A stretch of DNA of 64,000 bases from Bos javanicus. Taxonomy: Eukaryota; Chordata; Mammalia; Artiodactyla; Bovidae. A model generated the notes under the pieces. The model worked only from the letters and a program-made list of their open reading frames with translations. It searched no databases and had not been told where the DNA came from. The stretch's first letter is position 1. Each line of letters begins with the position of its first letter. Both the position numbers and the translations under genes were made by a program. Below, in pieces: positions 21,301 to 31,829 of this stretch. The stretch is from NCBI RefSeq assembly GCF_032452875.1, contig NC_083890.1, positions 44,762,483 through 44,826,482 of the forward strand, written 5' to 3'.

Positions 21301-23199
21301 AGAAAGTCATTGTGAAACTTGAAACTCATTAACTTTGAAAAACAACTTTATAAAAAAAAAAAAAAAAAACCGGGAGGGAGGCCGGGGTGTTGGGTTAAAG
21401 GGTGGAAGGGGACACATTATTAACCCTGAACTGAAACTACGCTTTGGTGGCGGATGTTCTATTAAAAGATTGAGGAAAGCCAAGGTTATTCCAGAGGCCA
21501 CGGCCGTGCCCGCCGGTGGTTCCCAGAGCCCGAGCTGCGAGCGCAGTTTAACCCTTAGGGCTCCGCTTTGACAGTTTAGGGGCCGAAAGGAGAAGGCTCT
21601 TTTGGGTCTGGAGAGGGAGTTTCGGGGCTGAGCAGGCGATCTGGCCCCAGGGTCGCAAGAAAGAAAGAAGAAGGAGTAATTACCATAAACCAGAGTTTGA
21701 CCTCGGGTGCTAGAAAGCAAGAGAGGAAGGGGAGAAAAAAGCAATAGAGGAGGGGGAGAAAAAAGCAATGGAGGAAGCAAGGCTTGGAACTCTATGGAAA
21801 AGTGATCAGGAGGGGATGGACCAGGGTAATGACGAAGGTTTTCAGGGTTAGACCTAAAGAACATTAGGTCTTTATCGTTTAAAGTCTGAGGCTCAGAAAT
21901 TCCACATGTATCCCTAAAGAAGCAGGCACAAATGACTGGTTAACGGAGCCACGCTCAACTTGGGAGGGATAAGGTAAAACAAAAAAAATTGATGCAGAAA
22001 AAATTCTCATATAAAAACCAAAATGCTTTCCCCTTTTAAGGAATAAAAATGCTGAACGACCGTACACCCACTCTGCTGGCCATCTGTGCAAACTTGAATT
22101 GTTCCCTGGGGCTTCCATAAAGATATCTAGGTTTTCCTTGCTAGGGTTGACCCCTAAAATTCCTGGGAGGAAATCCTACCTCTAGCTCAGCTGAGCTTAG
22201 AAAAGCTTAATGCACCAGAATATGAATGACTAAAAATGGAATACTCAATAATAGCGAGCTTGTAACCAAAAATACTGTCCTGTAAAGGGAGGAATATGCC
22301 TATTAAAAACTAGATTTGGTCACAAAAGCAAAGATCAGCCAACAGCTACCTAAATTTGAAATAATGTTTAGTACACTACGCCTCCAACCTTGCAATGAAA
22401 TAATACAATCTTTTTCATTTTCGATGTGATAAAATCATCTGTCATGAAATTTAATTGACATCTAATGGACTGCAATCACAAAACGTATGTAAATATAACT
22501 TTGAAACTTGAATGAAAAAAAAAATCCACTTAAATGTGAAAGTATACTTCATCTGTCAGAGGATAAAAATCAAGGTAGCTTGATGATTATCGACTCTACT
22601 TTGTGTCACTGGCTAAATCAAAATTACTAACAATACATTTTTAACCCAATGGCCCTGACCATAACAAATATACAGTGTGCACACAAGGTTTATATGGGAT
22701 TTGGCATTGCAGTGAACTCTTTTAACAAATTAAATATGCGATTTGGAGTCGTCATAGATTAATTTTGTCATTTCAGTTTGTTAAGTTTTTTGTGCAATGG
22801 ACTACTCACAATTTGCCTTTCTTGAGATCAAATCAACAGTAATCTTTTTTCTGAAACAGACACATTTCCCCATTTTCTATTTCCGAATTTTCTAGATGCA
22901 GTTTCTTTTCCTAATTCTGCCTACAATTCTAACTTCCTAGTCATCAGACTGCAGGGGACTCCAACTAAACTATAAGGTAACTACAGTCGCCTTTAATCAT
23001 TTTGTGGCAAATTAAATACAGTCTCTCAAATTATATCTTATAAACGGAATGGGGGGGGGGGACTTTTTTTTTTCCTGAACCAGAAGATGAAATGGGAATG
23101 GTAAAAAGCAATTTGAACTGTCAAAACTTCTGGAACATTGGGGAAGGACACCGTACTAAAAAAAAAAAAAAAGGAGGGGGGGCTCCTAGGGTCCCCATT
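21301..23199. other. AT-rich, repeat-free spacer between CpG islands
   Basis: Begins with a poly-A run at about 21351-21370 preceded by TTTATAAAA. It then has purine-rich sequence to 21.8 kb and AT-rich single-copy DNA from 21.9 to 23.04 kb. No SINE, LINE or LTR is recognisable in about 1.9 kb, which is unusual for this window. No coding exon is seen. Homopolymers occur at 23049-23060 (G) and 23158-23173 (A). Confidence 0.5.
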
Positions 23200-23770
23200 C
23201 TCTCTGCCTGCACCGCCCACCCCCGGGCCGCGCGAACGCTTAGGGAGCCCCCCTCGGGGACTGGGGTTCAAGTGAGGGCAGTGGCCCTGGCAGGCTCTGA
23301 ACACGGTTTCCCTGCACAGACTTTGGGGAGAACACCAGTTCCTCCCCCCTCGGGCCCCGGGGCTCCGTCCGGGGATCCCACGGTGCCGCCGCGCCCAGCG
23401 CCTCCGCCCGCGCGACCCCTGCCCCGAGTTCCCACGCGGCCGCGCGGCCCGGCCCGGCTCGGGCGCCCCCCTGGCGCGGCCCCGCGGCCCCGGCCCTCCG
23501 CCCAGCGCGCGGCCCGGCTGCGCCAGCGCCACGCGGAGATCCCGGGGGTTCCTCCCCGCCGGCCGCCGGGTCACGCCGCCGCCCGGCCCTCCCCTCCGCC
23601 CTCCGCCCTCGGCGCGCGCCGGGCTCTTCCCGTCCACCGGCCGAATCCCCTCCTCCTCCTCCTCCTCCTCCTCGGGGCGACCCGGCGACGAGACCTGCCC
23701 CGCGCTCTCTGCCAACCGTGCCCACCTCCCGCCCCCCCGGAGCCCAGGCTCTCCTTCCCCAGCCGGACAA
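23200..23770. promoter_or_regulatory. CpG island 2, candidate alternative promoter
   Basis: A CpG-dense block of about 570 bp with a (CCT)n run at 23649-23673. Overlapping long frames on both strands (225 and 257 codons) have GC-bias composition and no recognisable domains. On the minus strand a strong donor (GG|GTAAGT) lies immediately upstream at 23791/23792. Confidence 0.7.
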
Positions 23771-24456
23771 AAGGACCGAGAGAAAACTTACCCGGACTGC
23801 CACGCAAAAAAAACAAAACAACCAAACAAAACTCTGATCCACAGCTTCCTGGGTTTAACTTTTAATTTTTAAAAACAACAAAAGCAGAAACCAAAAGCCT
23901 CCTAGGTTGGAAGTGGGCGTGAGAGGAAATGCTAGGGGGAGGCGCTTCGTTCCCTCGTCTGCTTTTGCACCCCCCCTTTTCTGGCCCCTGCCTGGGGCTT
24001 TGATGTTATCTGGTGCACCGCCTCCGCTGGGTTCAGACCGTGGGCTCCGCGCCCAGAGTGATACACAGATATTTGGCACTTTTAAATGCCGGTTTGAAGG
24101 GAGGGAAGCAGGTGGTCACGGTGAAGGATTCCCACTTCTCAGCCCCGGCCTTGAGAAAGGAGCTTCTGTCCGTCCCAAGCTTCCCTTTTGTTACCTGGAC
24201 TGAAATGAACAAACCCTCAATCTAGTTAATCCCGGGGAGAAGGGCCATGTGGCATTTTTTTCTGTTAGACTTCACACCAAAAAAAAAAAAAAATGAGGCC
24301 TTCTGAATCAGATTCATTTTCCCTCCACTCAGCACAAACTTACAAGGTGGTGGTGTACGTTTTCTCAGGCTTTGTTTGGTTTTCTGATCTCCGTTTTGAA
24401 AGTAAATATGATTTCCCTTCTAAGATAGACCTGCAGCCTGGGAGAGACAAGTTACC
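23771..24456. other. Repeat-free flank of CpG island 2
   Basis: No recognised interspersed repeat. It keeps scattered CpG sites to about 24.06 kb, so it may be core-promoter or first-exon sequence for a minus-strand transcript. A short poly-A run lies at 24281-24293. Confidence 0.4.
23791..23792 (-). promoter_or_regulatory. Candidate strong minus-strand 5' splice site
   Basis: The minus strand reads GCAGTCCGG|GTAAGTTTTC, a near-consensus donor with exon at 23792 and above. If used, the exon would start in 23.8-24.1 kb and CpG island 2 would be the start of intron 1. Confidence 0.4.
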
Positions 24457-24468
24457 TCTGAAGAATAT

Positions 24469-24680
24469 TTTTTGTTGTTGAGTCGTTCAGTCGTGTCTGA
24501 CTTCTTTGCGACCTCATAGACTGTAGCCCTCCAGGCTCCTCGGTCCAGGGGATTCTCCAGGCCAAGAATACGGGAGTGGATTGCCGTTTCCTTCTGCAGG
24601 GAATCTTCCTGACCCAGGAATCGAACTCATGTGTCCTGCAAGTCTCCTGTATTGCAGGCAGATTGTTCACCTCTGAGCCA
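24469..24680 (-). mobile_element. Bov-tA SINE with perfect 12-bp TSD
   Basis: Reverse full-length copy; TCTGAAGAATAT at 24457-24468 and 24681-24692 bounds it exactly. It is the first young SINE to the right of the promoter region. Confidence 0.95.
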
Positions 24681-24969
24681 TCTGAAGAATATAAACTGGG
24701 TAATAACATGCTCTTTATATACCATTCTTACAGGTTAGAGTCTCCCAGAACCCTCCCCGTCCCATTATGGAAAGCTTATAACTGTTGATTTTATCTTTGC
24801 TGGACACTAGCAGAAACTGAATGCATTTTTACATTAGGTTAGCAGTCTCAGGACCATCACAAACAGAGCACTAACAAAGAATGCTTTTTTTTTTTTTTAA
24901 ACAGATTAGCAATCAAATATTGCACAGTCTGCCATTCAGCTGACTATTCATCCCCTTTATGCCAACACC

Positions 24970-25340
24970 GACCTTGTTCAGGCCTTGCCCTCTGGGAGTT
25001 TACAAATTAATGGAGACAGAATAAACACATGGAAAAAATACCTAGAGGGAAAAAAAGATACAAGAAGAAGCTTATAAACAGAGCCAATTAAAGCTATACA
25101 GTTACTTACATGATTGCTGAGAGCTTTCTGGACTGGGTGGAGGGCAGGATTATCAGAGAAAGTTTCATCTTGAGGGTGAGTTCTGAGTAGGATTTTGAAG
25201 GAGAGAAGGTTCATGCTTTGGCAATAGGATGAGAATAGCATTCCAGACAAGGGAAATAGCTTGAAGGTGAGAGCAAGTGAACATGTGTGATGGATTTTCT
25301 GGCTAGAGCCACAGGTCAAAGTAAATGTGGAAAAAAGAAG
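24970..25340 (-). mobile_element. L2 fragment
   Basis: Reverse L2 pattern: CCTCTGGGAGTTTACAAATT, GATTTTGAAGGAGAGAAGG, GCATTCCAGACAAGGGAAAT, AGGTGAGAGCAAGTG. Confidence 0.65.
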
Positions 25341-25684
25341 GGTGGCCATATAAATGCAGCCTCCCAACTAGGGTACTTTTGAGAGGGAGCAAGAGGCCAT
25401 GAATGCCCCCAATGAGAGGCATTCGCCTGTCACTCCCAGCCAAATGGGAAGAATGTGTTCTCTCCTAGTGAGATGTGAACTTTGAAGACTGAATGCCCTG
25501 GGGAAAGCTTTCTTGGGCATCCTTAGGAAGGAATTAAGTCATGATGCTACATGTTCTTTGGAGACATTTTGGACTCAGAATGATCTTTTAAAGGAAAATT
25601 ATTATTACTGCTGGATTTAGAATCTTCATGGTAGTATTTTTAATGACAGTAGTAATAGTAGTACTTCTGTAGCAACAGAGATAG
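25341..25684. other. No gene or clear repeat
   Basis: Single-copy DNA with a degenerate AGTAGT-rich stretch at about 25630-25690. Confidence 0.4.
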
Positions 25685-25807
25685 TGGTAGCGTAGATCTT
25701 CCTTGATTTACAGTGGTGTTGTGCCCAGTAAACCCATGGTAATTTGAAAATATCATAAGTCAAAAATGCATTTAATACATCTAATCTACTGAACATCAGA
25801 GCTTAGC

Positions 25808-26015
25808 TTTGTGTGGGTGCTCAGTCGTGTCCAACTCTTTGCAACCCCGGGGACTGTAGCCCAGCAGGGTCTTCTGTCCATGGGATTTTCCCAGGCAAGA
25901 ATACTGGAGTGGATATCCATTCCCTTCTTCAGAGGATCTTCCCATCCCAGGGATCAAACCCAGGTCTCCCACATTGCAGGCAGATTCTTTACAATCTGAG
26001 CCACCAGGCAAGCCC
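25808..26015 (-). mobile_element. Bov-tA SINE nested in Tigger
   Basis: Reverse copy with GTGTGGGTGCTCAGTCGTG at the left and the head complement CCACCAGGCAAGCCC at the right. A second partial copy in the same orientation abuts it. Confidence 0.9.
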
Positions 26016-26137
26016 AAGAAAACTGGAGTGGGTACCCTATCCCTCCTCCAGGGGATCTTCCCAACCCAGGGATCAAATCTGAACCCACATCTCCTGCATT
26101 GCAGGCGAGTCTTTACTACTGAGCCTCCAGGAAGCCT
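26016..26137 (-). mobile_element. Second, partial Bov-tA in tandem
   Basis: Begins inside the BovA body (GAAAACTGGAGTGGG) and ends at the head complement CTCCAGGAAGCC, so its left end is cut at the junction with the previous copy. Tandem duplication or insertion into the tail of a prior copy are both possible. The outer flanks AGAGCTTAGC (25798-25807) and AGAGTGTAGC (26138-26147) agree at 8 of 10. Confidence 0.85.
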
Positions 26138-26335
26138 AGAGTGTAGCCTAGCCTACTTTATACGTGCTCAGAACACTTACATCAGCCTTCAATTGGGCAA
26201 AAGCATCTAGCACAAAGCCTATTTGATAATAAAGTTTTGGATATCTCATGTAACTTATTGAATACTGTACTGAAAGTGAAAACCTGAGTGGCTGTATGTA
26301 TTTGCTTTTTTACCCTCTTGATGATGTCGCTGACT

Positions 26336-26525
26336 GAGAACTGTGCCACTGCCCAGCACTATAGTAGTGTGAATTGCTAACCTGGGAAAAGATCAAACTG
26401 AAAAAAAGTATGATTCTGATTGAATCTTGCTTTTGCAGTATTTTTTAGTTTAAAAAAAAAGTAACTCAAACCATCCTAAGTCCAGGACACTCTGTGTATC
26501 TGTATCACCAAAAAATAGTGTTAGT
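26336..26525. other. No clear feature
   Basis: Short AT-rich stretch with an A9 run (26452-26460) before the BovA2. Confidence 0.4.
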
Positions 26526-26536
26526 AGCATTTGTAT

Positions 26537-26812
26537 CGGAGAAGGCGATGGCACCCCACTCCAGTACGCTTGCCTGGAAAATCCCATGGGCGGAGGAGCC
26601 TGGTAGACTGCAGTCCATGGGGTCGCTAGGAGTCGGACACGACTGAGTGACTTCACTTTTACTTTTCACTTTCATGCACTGGAGAAGGAAATTGCAACCC
26701 ACTCCAGTGTTCTTGCCTGGAGAATCCCAGGGGCGGGGGAGCCTGGTGGGCTGCCGTCTATGGGGTCGCACAGAGTTGGACACGACTGAAGCGACTTAGC
26801 ATCAGCAACAGC
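26537..26812 (+). mobile_element. Full-length BovA2 SINE with perfect 11-bp TSD
   Basis: Two BovA units: the first begins CGGAGAAGGCGATGGCACCC, the linker is CTTTTCACTTTCATGCACTG, and the second ends GCGACTTAGCATCAGC. AGCATTTGTAT at 26526-26536 and 26813-26823 bounds it. Confidence 0.96.
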
Positions 26813-26871
26813 AGCATTTGTATGGGCAGTAATAGTTAGAGTAGTATTTGTGTGGGCCATTACAGCAGATA

Positions 26872-27097
26872 GTGGGGTCTCCCAGATGGTGCTAGTGGTA
26901 AAGAACCTGCCAATGCAGGAGACATAAAAGATGCAGGTTCAGTTCCTGGGTTGGGAAGATCCCCTGGAGGAGGGCACGGCAACCCACTCCAGTATTCTTG
27001 CCTGGAGATTCCCCACGGACTAGGAGCCTGGCAGGCTATGGTCTGTAGGGTCGCACAGAGTCAGAGAGGACTGAAACGACTGAGCACACGTGCACGT
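26872..27097 (+). mobile_element. Bov-tA SINE
   Basis: Full-length forward copy with the variant head GGGGTCTCCCAGATGGTGCT and a 'ACATAAAAGATGCAGGTTCA' middle typical of one Bov-tA subtype. No clear target-site duplication. Confidence 0.9.
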
Positions 27098-27184
27098 AGA
27101 TCGTGTTCGTGTCCCAGAAGTTGTTATAGTTCTGTTTGTATCAGCAGCAGTAGAAATAATAGCCGCAGTGGTGGTGGAGGTAAT

Positions 27185-27350
27185 TGACAATTACTGAGAG
27201 TGTATAACTTACCAGGCTTTCCTGTATAAACTCACTTACTCTCCACCATAAACCCATACCACAAATGAAGAAACAGAGGCTTAGAAATGTTAAATAATAC
27301 GCCTGTAGCCACAGAGCTGGTAAGGGGGTGGATCTGCGATTGGAACCCAG
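27185..27350 (-). mobile_element. MIR
   Basis: Reverse MIR: CAAATGAAGAAACAGAGGCT, TAGCCACAGAGCTGGTAAGG, GCGATTGGAACCCAG. Confidence 0.8.
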
Positions 27351-27577
27351 AGGAAAACAAGATGCTAAAGTTCACAGATTATAGTTTCTGAAAAACATCA
27401 CAGTAATTCTATAACATTGTACCTCCGTGAAACAAAGAAGAAAAAGGAGTGTCAAAAAGGTCCATTGTTTCAAGTTTTGAGAACTTGGTAGATTGTGTGA
27501 TGAAAATGGCAAAGTTCGGATGGTGCAATGCTTAAGGAATAGAAGAGAAAATGATTTTAAATGTAACCATATTGAGG

Positions 27578-27791
27578 TTTGGGGGCTCTCTAGGTTGCAC
27601 TAGTGGTAAAGAGTCCGTCTGCCAATGCAGGAGACACAAAAGATGTGAGCTCGATCCCTGGGTGAAGAAGATACCCTGAAGTAGGAAATGGCACCCCGTC
27701 GTAATATTCTTGCCTGGAAAATTCCATGGGCAGAGGAGCCTGGCAAGTCCATGGGGCTACAAAGAGTTGGACATGACTGAGCGACTGAGGA
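27578..27791 (+). mobile_element. Bov-tA SINE
   Basis: Forward copy, head GGGGGCTCTCTAGGTTGCAC, same subtype middle as the neighbouring elements (GAGACACAAAAGATGTGAGC). It lies 19 bp from the next copy in the same orientation. Confidence 0.9.
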
Positions 27792-27810
27792 GATAACATG
27801 TCCAGGTTTA

Positions 27811-28034
27811 GGGTTTTCCCAGGTGGCACAGTGGTAAAGAATCCACCTGCCAATGCAAGAGACACAAGAGATGTGGGTTCAATCCCTGGGTCAGAGGGAA
27901 ATCCCTTGGAGTAAGAAATGGCAACCCACTCCAGTATTCTTGCCTGGAAAATTCCATGGACAGAGAAACTTGACGGGCTACAGCCCATAGGGTTGTGAAC
28001 AGTCGGACATGACTGAGTGCACACACACACACAG
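27811..28034 (+). mobile_element. Bov-tA SINE with perfect 11-bp TSD
   Basis: Forward full-length copy with an (AC)n tail. GTCCAGGTTTA at 27800-27810 and 28035-28045 bounds it. Confidence 0.95.
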
Positions 28035-28061
28035 GTCCAGGTTTAAGAACGATGGTTTAAT

Positions 28062-28420
28062 TCACACTTATGCCCATATTGATACCACTAACCTTGTGTG
28101 TGTGCGCTAAGGCACAACAGTTGTGTCCAACTCTTTGCAATCCCCTAGACAAAGGAGCCTGGCAGGCTACGTTCGTGGGATTCCCCATGCAAGAATACTG
28201 GAGTGGGTTGCCATGCCCTCCTCCAGGGGGTCTTCCCAATCCAGGGATCAAACCCACGTCTCTTATGTCTCCTGCATTGACAGGCAGATTCTTTACCACC
28301 TGGGAAGCCACGAATCTCAGTTTACTCATCTGTAAAGTGGATGTAACTGGAGTCTTCATAGATATATTATGTGGATTGGATGAGTTGGTATTTCTAAAGT
28401 GTTTAAAATATCCTCTAAAC
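28062..28420 (+). mobile_element. MIR split by a Bov-tA
   Basis: The left part at 28062-28094 (weak, ending CACTAACCTT) and the right part at 28310-28420 (CGAATCTCAGTTTACTCATC then GTAAAGTGGATG) join into one MIR when the SINE is removed. Confidence 0.65.
28095..28309 (-). mobile_element. Bov-tA SINE nested in MIR
   Basis: Reverse full-length copy with a GTGTGTGTGCG tail complement and CACCTGGGAAGCCA head complement. It is inverted relative to the copy at 27811-28034, only 60 bp away. Confidence 0.92.
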
Positions 28421-28424
28421 TTAT

Positions 28425-28470
28425 AGTTATAAATATATACTAATATATATATGTCATATATATATGACAA
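28425..28470. repeat. TA-rich tract with 18-bp palindrome
   Basis: (TA)-rich simple sequence ending in the perfect palindrome TGTCATATATATATGACA at 28452-28469. Confidence 0.9.
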
Positions 28471-28599
28471 ATTCCTTATTGCTTGTCCAGCTCTCCACTA
28501 AGTGTGCTTTAACCTTAATTACCTTTTAAATATCGAGGAGAGTCTCTGGAGACTGAGGAGGCCTGATAACTAAATGGAACATGGTGCTCTGGATGGGAT

Positions 28600-28815
28600 C
28601 CTGGCATAGAGAGGACATTAATGGAAAAACTTGGTCACATCCAAATAAAGGCTGGAGTTCAGTCAATAGTAATGTACTCATGGCATCTTTTTGTTTTTGA
28701 TCAAATGTGATATAAAAATGTCAAAAATGGGGGAACTGGATGAAGGTACGCAGGAGTTCTCTGTACGATCTTGATAAGTTTTCTGTAAATATAAAGTTGA
28801 CTTTAAAAATAATGA
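28600..28815 (+). mobile_element. Ancient L1 3' end
   Basis: GGACATTAATGGAAAAACTT, CAAATAAAGGCTGGAGTTCA, then AGGAGTTCTCTGTACGATCT and TTTTCTGTAAATATAAAGTT fit an L1M 3' terminus. Confidence 0.75.
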
Positions 28816-28844
28816 CTCATAGCTACAGAAAGAGTTGTTAGCCA

Positions 28845-28975
28845 GGCTTTTCTGATGAAGGAACTCAGGCTTAGAGGTTAAGTAACATGTCCAGAGTCAA
28901 TCACATCTGGCCTTACAGAGACCCTCACCGTCTGCAGTGGAGCCCAGCCACTGAACCCTTGGTCCTGCTGTCTCC
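28845..28975 (-). mobile_element. MIR fragment
   Basis: Reverse MIR: TGATGAAGGAACTCAGGCTT, GAGGTTAAGTAACATGTCCA. Confidence 0.7.
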
Positions 28976-29154
28976 TAGGGGGTCTGAGTTCTCCTTTTCA
29001 CTCCCCTCATCCCTGAGGCCATCCAGGCTAGGAGAACAGGTGTGGCCTACACAGAGTTCTGTAGAAGATAATGTTTTTTTTCAAGTTCCCTTTCTCCTCT
29101 TTGAGATCGAATTCCCACCATGATGGCCTCTCTAGTAGAACCAGTTTTCAGGTT

Positions 29155-29170
29155 TATATATATATATATA
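29155..29170. repeat. (TA)8 microsatellite
   Basis: Eight uninterrupted TA units. Confidence 0.9.
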
Positions 29171-29279
29171 TTTAAGGTTTAAAAATATTTTATATGTTAT
29201 ATCTTAAGCTCAAAATACACCAGGTTATTAGGTTATCCCTGGCATATTTTCATTTTAGTGGGGGGTTATATCTATAATT

Positions 29280-29502
29280 GGGCTTCCCAGGTCGGGCAGA
29301 GGTAAGGAATTCACCTGCCAATGTGGGAGACTTAAGAGACACAGGTTTGATCCCTGTGTCTGGAAGATCTCCTAAAATAGGAAATGGCAACCCTCTCCAA
29401 TATTCTTGCCTGAAAAGTCCTATGGACAGAAGGGCCTGGAAGGTACAGTCCACGGGGTCTCAAAGAGTTGGACATGACTGAGTGACTGAGCATGCATGCC
29501 TG
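29280..29502 (+). mobile_element. Bov-tA SINE with 9-bp TSD
   Basis: Forward full-length copy; TCTATAATT at 29271-29279 and 29503-29511 bounds it. Confidence 0.93.
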
Positions 29503-29511
29503 TCTATAATT

Positions 29512-31506
29512 ATGGGATTTCAGCCTCAGCCTAGGGGTCTACGAGGTGTGTGGACCAGGCTATGGGATTCAACACAACATTAAAGCATTTCAAGTTTCCT
29601 GTTGATAACATGGGTTATAAGTAAACTTTTCTTCCTGTAAATAAAATACCAGCCCCACCACTCCACCCCCACCAGCTCTAAGGTACCCTCTTTCTCCAAG
29701 CACACCCCATGCCTGCCTACTTCCAACACTACCTTCTCTGCCACCCCAAACCTTACCAGCTCCCAAACTCACCAGCTTCTGGCTTTCTACATGTTTTGAG
29801 GGCTCTAAAAAGTTGTCTCTAGGTGCCTGCTCACTGGATGAAATTTTGCAACTGAAATGCTTCTGGTAAATAACTCAAACTTATCCTTTTTTCCCCTTCC
29901 CCAAACTCGATGCTGTCCCGCTCTGTGTTATTTCATTTTGTTTGTATACGCCCATGGTTTAGTCTATGATTTTGAGTTTATTGATATCTTCCTTTCATAG
30001 TAGTTCCTATTGTGAAAAATATCTATGGGTATCAATAAACAGCGGAACCCAGGCATGGAGAGTCCAAGTCCAAATTGGGAAAAGTTAGAGAAAGGATGAT
30101 AGACAGCATGGACTGTGTAAAAGCAAGACTCATATCAATACACAAGTAAGTGCTCAGCAAGGGGATAAAAGACAAGAGTTAGCCACTAAGAAGAGGACAA
30201 GAACAGCTCATAGTGAACTTTAACAGGCTTTGGGTACTTTTTACATTTCAGCTATTTTAATTCTGCAAGAGGAGTTGGAGCTTAATCTATAGTAGAAGGT
30301 AGGAAATGGAACAAGGATTATAGTAAGTCATCTATATAAGGGTGTGTGTGAGTGTGTGTGTGTGTGTGTGTACACAGAGTGAATGTCTGCCAGTCAGGCA
30401 TCTACCTAAGGAAGGTGGGGTTATCATTTCTAAGATTTTTGGCTCCTGATGGATTCTGCACACATGAGGTTCGGTAATTATAAAAAATGCTGATGCAAGC
30501 AGAAAATCCTGGCACAGTCATGGTATGTAGTCTCTGAGCCGGAGTAACAGGACACGCATTTGTCTTCTGCTTGCAACTCTTACAACTGTCACTCCCAACT
30601 GTTGTGGAACCTTCTGGTTGCAAAATTCCACCCATCACATAGTAACAAGGGAGTCAAAACAGTTCCGCCCCCCTGAGCGCTGTGCACACAGCGGTTTCGT
30701 AAGCCTCTTCTCTCAGAAAGTTCCATAGTCCACCCCTGTGGGACAAAATAAAATGACTTATGGAAAGATAAATCAGACATTTCCCTAACAGTAGCTCTTC
30801 TAAAAGCACCCTAAAGTGTGTTTGGGAGAAAGAAGGTGGTAGCTTCTGAATTTTTTTCCAAAATATTTTTTTGCTTTTTACTGCTCCAATAATCATTTCT
30901 TACAAGTACCTGTCCTGAGTGCCTGACGATCTTATATCTATTTTGGTTCCATTAAAGCAAATTCACACATGTTTTTCCACTCAAATGTCTAATGAGATTA
31001 AGAAACTTTTCATTTCATTATTTACAAAAAAGTCTTGTCCCAAGCAATTATTACTCAGAAAAGTTTCCAAATACAAGTTACTTTATGACAGTGGTCTGTG
31101 ATTCATATTCTCAAAAGGCCAAGCTGCCACCCTGCAACAAGTCACAAGAAAATATTTTATTGTGTTCGTTTTCACAAATTCAAAGAGAGCCAGAATAAAT
31201 TTGGGCAGTATTTATGAAAGAAATTCGGGGATGCTGCAGAAATATTAGCAGATAATCATAAGAGCATGGATTTCTTGCTACTAAGATAACCTTGAAGCTT
31301 GCTTGATTTTTCTGCTAATCTAAAATATATGGCCGTATTGAGAGGTCATCATGAGACACTGACCAGTCGTGTAGCAGATAAATCATAAGAACCATTCTTC
31401 TAGGTTAAAAAGATCCCAGAAAAGAAAGAAGTATTAATGTTTCTTATCATGGTCAAATTACAACTTAGACACATCAGTAATTAGCAACCTAAGATTAATG
31501 CACTAA
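29512..31506. other. No gene; (GT)n microsatellite inside
   Basis: About 2 kb of single-copy DNA without recognised interspersed repeats. A (GT)n tract with one GA interruption lies at 30342-30371. Short frames near 30.4-31.2 kb have no protein features or splice context. Confidence 0.45.
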
Positions 31507-31814
31507 AGTTCAGTTCAGTTCAGTCACTGAGTTGTGTCCAATTCTTGGCGACCCCATGGACTGCAGCACTCCAGGCTTCCCTGTCCTTCACCAAATCCCA
31601 AAGCTTGCTCAAACTCATGTCCATTGAGTCAGTGATGCCATCCAATCATCTCGTTCTCTGTCGTCCCCTTCTCCTCCTGTCTTCAATCTTTCCCAGCATC
31701 AGGGTCTTTTCTAATGAGTCAGCCTTTCGCATCAGGTGGCCAAAGGATTGGGACTTTAGCTTCAGCATCAGTCCTTCCAATGGAGATTCAGGATTGATTT
31801 CCTTTAGGATTGCA
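31507..31814 (-). mobile_element. BovB (RTE) 3' end fragment
   Basis: Reverse BovB terminus: TTCAGTTCAGTTCAGTCACT, CAAACTCATGTCCATTGAGT, AATGAGTCAGCCTTTCGCAT, CAGTCCTTCCAATGGAGATT. It is 5'-truncated and non-coding. Confidence 0.92.
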
Positions 31815-31829
31815 AGCTCTTAAGAGGCA

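Larger units (their letters stand above)
25685..26335 (+). mobile_element. Tigger-like DNA transposon remnant split by two SINEs
   Basis: 25685-25807 (TTCCTTGATTTACAGTGG to ATCTAATCTACTGAACATCA) and 26138-26335 (GTAGCCTAGCCTACTTTA to TGAATACTGTACTGAAAGTG) rejoin to a Tigger-type non-autonomous element pattern. No transposase is present. Confidence 0.7.

Noticed and set aside
20395..21315. 306-codon plus-strand open frame
   Set aside because: Gly/Arg/Pro-rich, dense in GC boxes, no protein motif; explained by GC bias.
21345..21372. TATA box (TTTATAAAA) for a plus-strand promoter
   Set aside because: It runs straight into a poly-A homopolymer and lies outside the CpG-dense core; too likely to be chance.
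23038..23865. 225- to 257-codon frames over CpG island 2
   Set aside because: Both strands are open at once and composition-driven; no domain.
30342..30371. CRISPR-like or regulatory array
   Set aside because: It is a simple (GT)n microsatellite. No spaced direct repeats of CRISPR type occur in the window.
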